DNA of 64,000 bases, taken from UBA2705 sp963977125. Lineage in GTDB: Bacteria > Pseudomonadota > Alphaproteobacteria > Micavibrionales > Micavibrionaceae. The stretch covers positions 124,001 through 188,000 of the forward strand of contig CAXBNJ010000005.1 of assembly GCA_963977125.1 (NCBI GenBank). Direction: 5' to 3'. Shown one piece after another: positions 62,874 to 64,000 of this stretch. A model generated the notes under the pieces. The model made no database searches and was not told the DNA's origin. It saw only the letters and a program-made list of their open reading frames with translations. Numbering within the stretch: the first letter of the stretch is position 1; the number at the start of each line of letters is the position of its first letter. The position numbers were made by a program, and so were the translations under genes.

Positions 62874-62879
62874 CATTGG

Positions 62880-63692
62880 CTAATATTTGTACCAACTTTC
62901 ATATTCTAAAGAAGAATTTTGGTTTTTGGAAGATTTATGAAGGTTGCAACTCTCGCATAATAATTGCAAATTTATGACATCGTTCATTCCGCCTTTAGCA
63001 AGCGGGATTCTATGATCAAAGTGTAATTTTCCTTGCAGATTTACAAGATGCGTAAGATTAGTTTTACAATTTGAGCACATACCCTTATCTCTATGGAATA
63101 TAGCATTTTTAGCCCATTGCGGAATTGATGTTCTTTTTAAATACCCTTTAGATGTAAGTTTTTCAGGATAGAATGAGGGTGCTGTTTCTAATATCTGAAA
63201 AGCAGCATGCTCTCCAAAATTTTGTAGAATTTTTCTATTGGAAAAAAGAACGTGAAATACTTCTTTGGAAACAAGCTCCAAGAGATCTTCTAAGACCCCT
63301 TGTTCCCCTAAATACTGAAAATAATCTTCGACATCATTTTTTTCTTGATTATTTTCATGCCATTTTAAGAGGCTTATATCAAACTTGTGAGCCTCTAAAA
63401 GATGATCAACCCATATTTTTCCTCTCCATGGAGAAGCATATTCATTGATGACATCCTGAAGCTCATGTTTGTTATCTTCCCAAATAACACTTTCTACAAC
63501 ATATTCAATATATTGATGGAGCGGATTGTATTTGGGATAACTTTGCAACAAGATCCCGCATGCTGCATCACCCATAAAACCATCAATGTTCCTTGCATAG
63601 GTTAAGCCATCTTTTAATGAGCGGTCTATCATCTGACATATAAAATATAAGTCTTCCCCCGGCATTCTTATGAAAGAAGCATCTAACTCCAT
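62880..63692 (-). CDS. HNH endonuclease domain protein, restriction-associated
   Basis: 270 residues. The first 190 are helical and unfamiliar (EDLYFICQMIDRSLKDGLTY). The C-terminal domain is an HNH nuclease: CSNCKTNLTHLV, LHFDHRIPLAKGGMNDVINL and LLCESCNLHKSSK, with two zinc CxxC pairs and the catalytic His. The ATG is 2 nt after the hsdR stop, so they are in one operon. It is either an accessory nuclease of a type I system or a separate defence gene. AT-rich. Confidence 0.85.
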   Translation of the reverse strand: MELDASFIRMPGEDLYFICQMIDRSLKDGLTYARNIDGFMGDAACGILLQSYPKYNPLHQYIEYVVESVIWEDNKHELQDVINEYASPWRGKIWVDHLLEAHKFDISLLKWHENNQEKNDVEDYFQYLGEQGVLEDLLELVSKEVFHVLFSNRKILQNFGEHAAFQILETAPSFYPEKLTSKGYLKRTSIPQWAKNAIFHRDKGMCSNCKTNLTHLVNLQGKLHFDHRIPLAKGGMNDVINLQLLCESCNLHKSSKNQNSSLEYESWYKY

Positions 63693-63694
63693 TT

Positions 63695-64000
63695 TTAGTA
63701 ATGCTCGCTGATATACGCGTAAGCTTTCTCAAATAGCTCCGCATCCTTGTGCAACTGAAATTTAAGAAGCGTTTTTCTCAGTACCTGCTTCATCTCACGG
63801 TCACCAGCTGTAGTATTCTGCCATCCTGGGAAACGTGTTGCTTTCACGATTTTATCAATATCATCTACAATGCGTGAAATAATTTCAGGCGTTTGATCAT
63901 TCCTGACTTCTTTGAACAGCTCTGATAAGGCTGTTTTGTTATCCTCGACAATTTTGTCATCATGCTCAGCGCCATTGTCTAAATGAACGGTCTCACGTGC
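63695..64000 (-). CDS. hsdR: Type I restriction enzyme R subunit, C-terminus, partial
   Basis: The frame is open from the right window edge to TAA at 63695-63697 (101 residues). ISRIVDDIDKIVKATRFPGW, then QNTTAGDREMKQVLRKTL and LHKDAELFEKAYAYISEHY are the conserved end of HsdR proteins. The rest (motor and nuclease domains) lies beyond the window, so no statement about its integrity can be made. The next gene, HNH, follows after 2 nt. Confidence 0.85.
   Translation of the reverse strand, partial: ARETVHLDNGAEHDDKIVEDNKTALSELFKEVRNDQTPEIISRIVDDIDKIVKATRFPGWQNTTAGDREMKQVLRKTLLKFQLHKDAELFEKAYAYISEHY

Larger units (their letters stand above)
23115..62879. mobile_element. Siphovirus-type prophage (approximate limits)
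   Basis: A continuous phage genome of about 39.8 kb: integration, regulation, replication, packaging, head, tail and lysis modules in standard order. The left edge is put at the recombinase stop, which touches the MFS stop. The right edge is put before the HNH-hsdR pair, which reads as a restriction operon. No long flanking direct repeat was found by eye; large serine recombinases leave only short cores. All essential structural genes appear intact. Confidence 0.85.

Noticed and set aside
62870..63030. Right att core matching the left edge at 23,115
   Set aside because: Only matches of 7-8 bases (such as TGATCAA) were found by eye, which is chance level; a computed search of short cores is needed.

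Overview
The window comes from an alphaproteobacterium. Supporting signs are an initiator tRNA with an A29:U41 anticodon-stem pair, an ahcY of 436 residues, and gene families typical of alphaproteobacterial prophages (a serine recombinase followed by a DUF2924 protein, and a GpA/GpB-type head module). The moderately AT-rich core and very large repeat protein would fit a lineage such as Micavibrionales, but the sequence does not settle the genus.

Positions 1-19,354 are ordinary chromosome plus some unusual genes. They hold the 5' part of an inverse autotransporter with an N-terminal SPOR-like domain, a lipase-like hydrolase, and a ThiF-like E1 enzyme. The E1 gene is followed by a hybrid histidine kinase overlapping a periplasmic solute-binding protein. 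Next come an aldo/keto reductase, two coupled small unknown genes, S-adenosylhomocysteinase with a strong terminator, a giant 2203-residue repeat protein, an RlmD/TrmA-type RNA methyltransferase and the initiator tRNA with its promoter.

Positions 19,692-23,114 form a compact metal-handling cluster on the plus strand. It encodes a secreted His-rich protein, a HupE/UreJ-type permease, a membrane-anchored protein, a 40-residue membrane peptide ending in a His tail, and an MFS exporter with a His-rich C-terminus. Nickel/cobalt export is the most likely role.

From 23,115 to about 62,879 lies an apparently complete siphovirus-type prophage. The leftward integration operon (recombinase, DUF2924, small protein) and the rightward replication operon are each preceded by the same 51-bp element, with a UmuD/LexA-like S24 protein between them. 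The replication module has a RecB-like nuclease, an SSB-like protein, a primase-helicase, a CGGAAG iteron array that may be the origin, and a protein ending in an SSB-type tail. Then come a terminase small subunit, a cytosine methyltransferase overlapped by a second long reading frame, a ParB-methyltransferase flanked by AT-rich morons, and the terminase large subunit. The head genes follow (gpW, portal, S49 protease with nested scaffold, cement, gpT-like capsid), then head-tail connectors, tail tube, chaperone, tape measure, tail-tip proteins, fibre and a pectate-lyase-fold tailspike, and lysis genes (holin candidates, muramidase candidate, Rz/Rz1). Nearly all late genes overlap by 1-8 nt, indicating one long transcript.

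Positions 62,880-64,000 carry, on the minus strand, an HNH endonuclease directly downstream of the C-terminus of a type I restriction subunit (hsdR). These probably mark the flanking chromosome or a neighbouring defence island.
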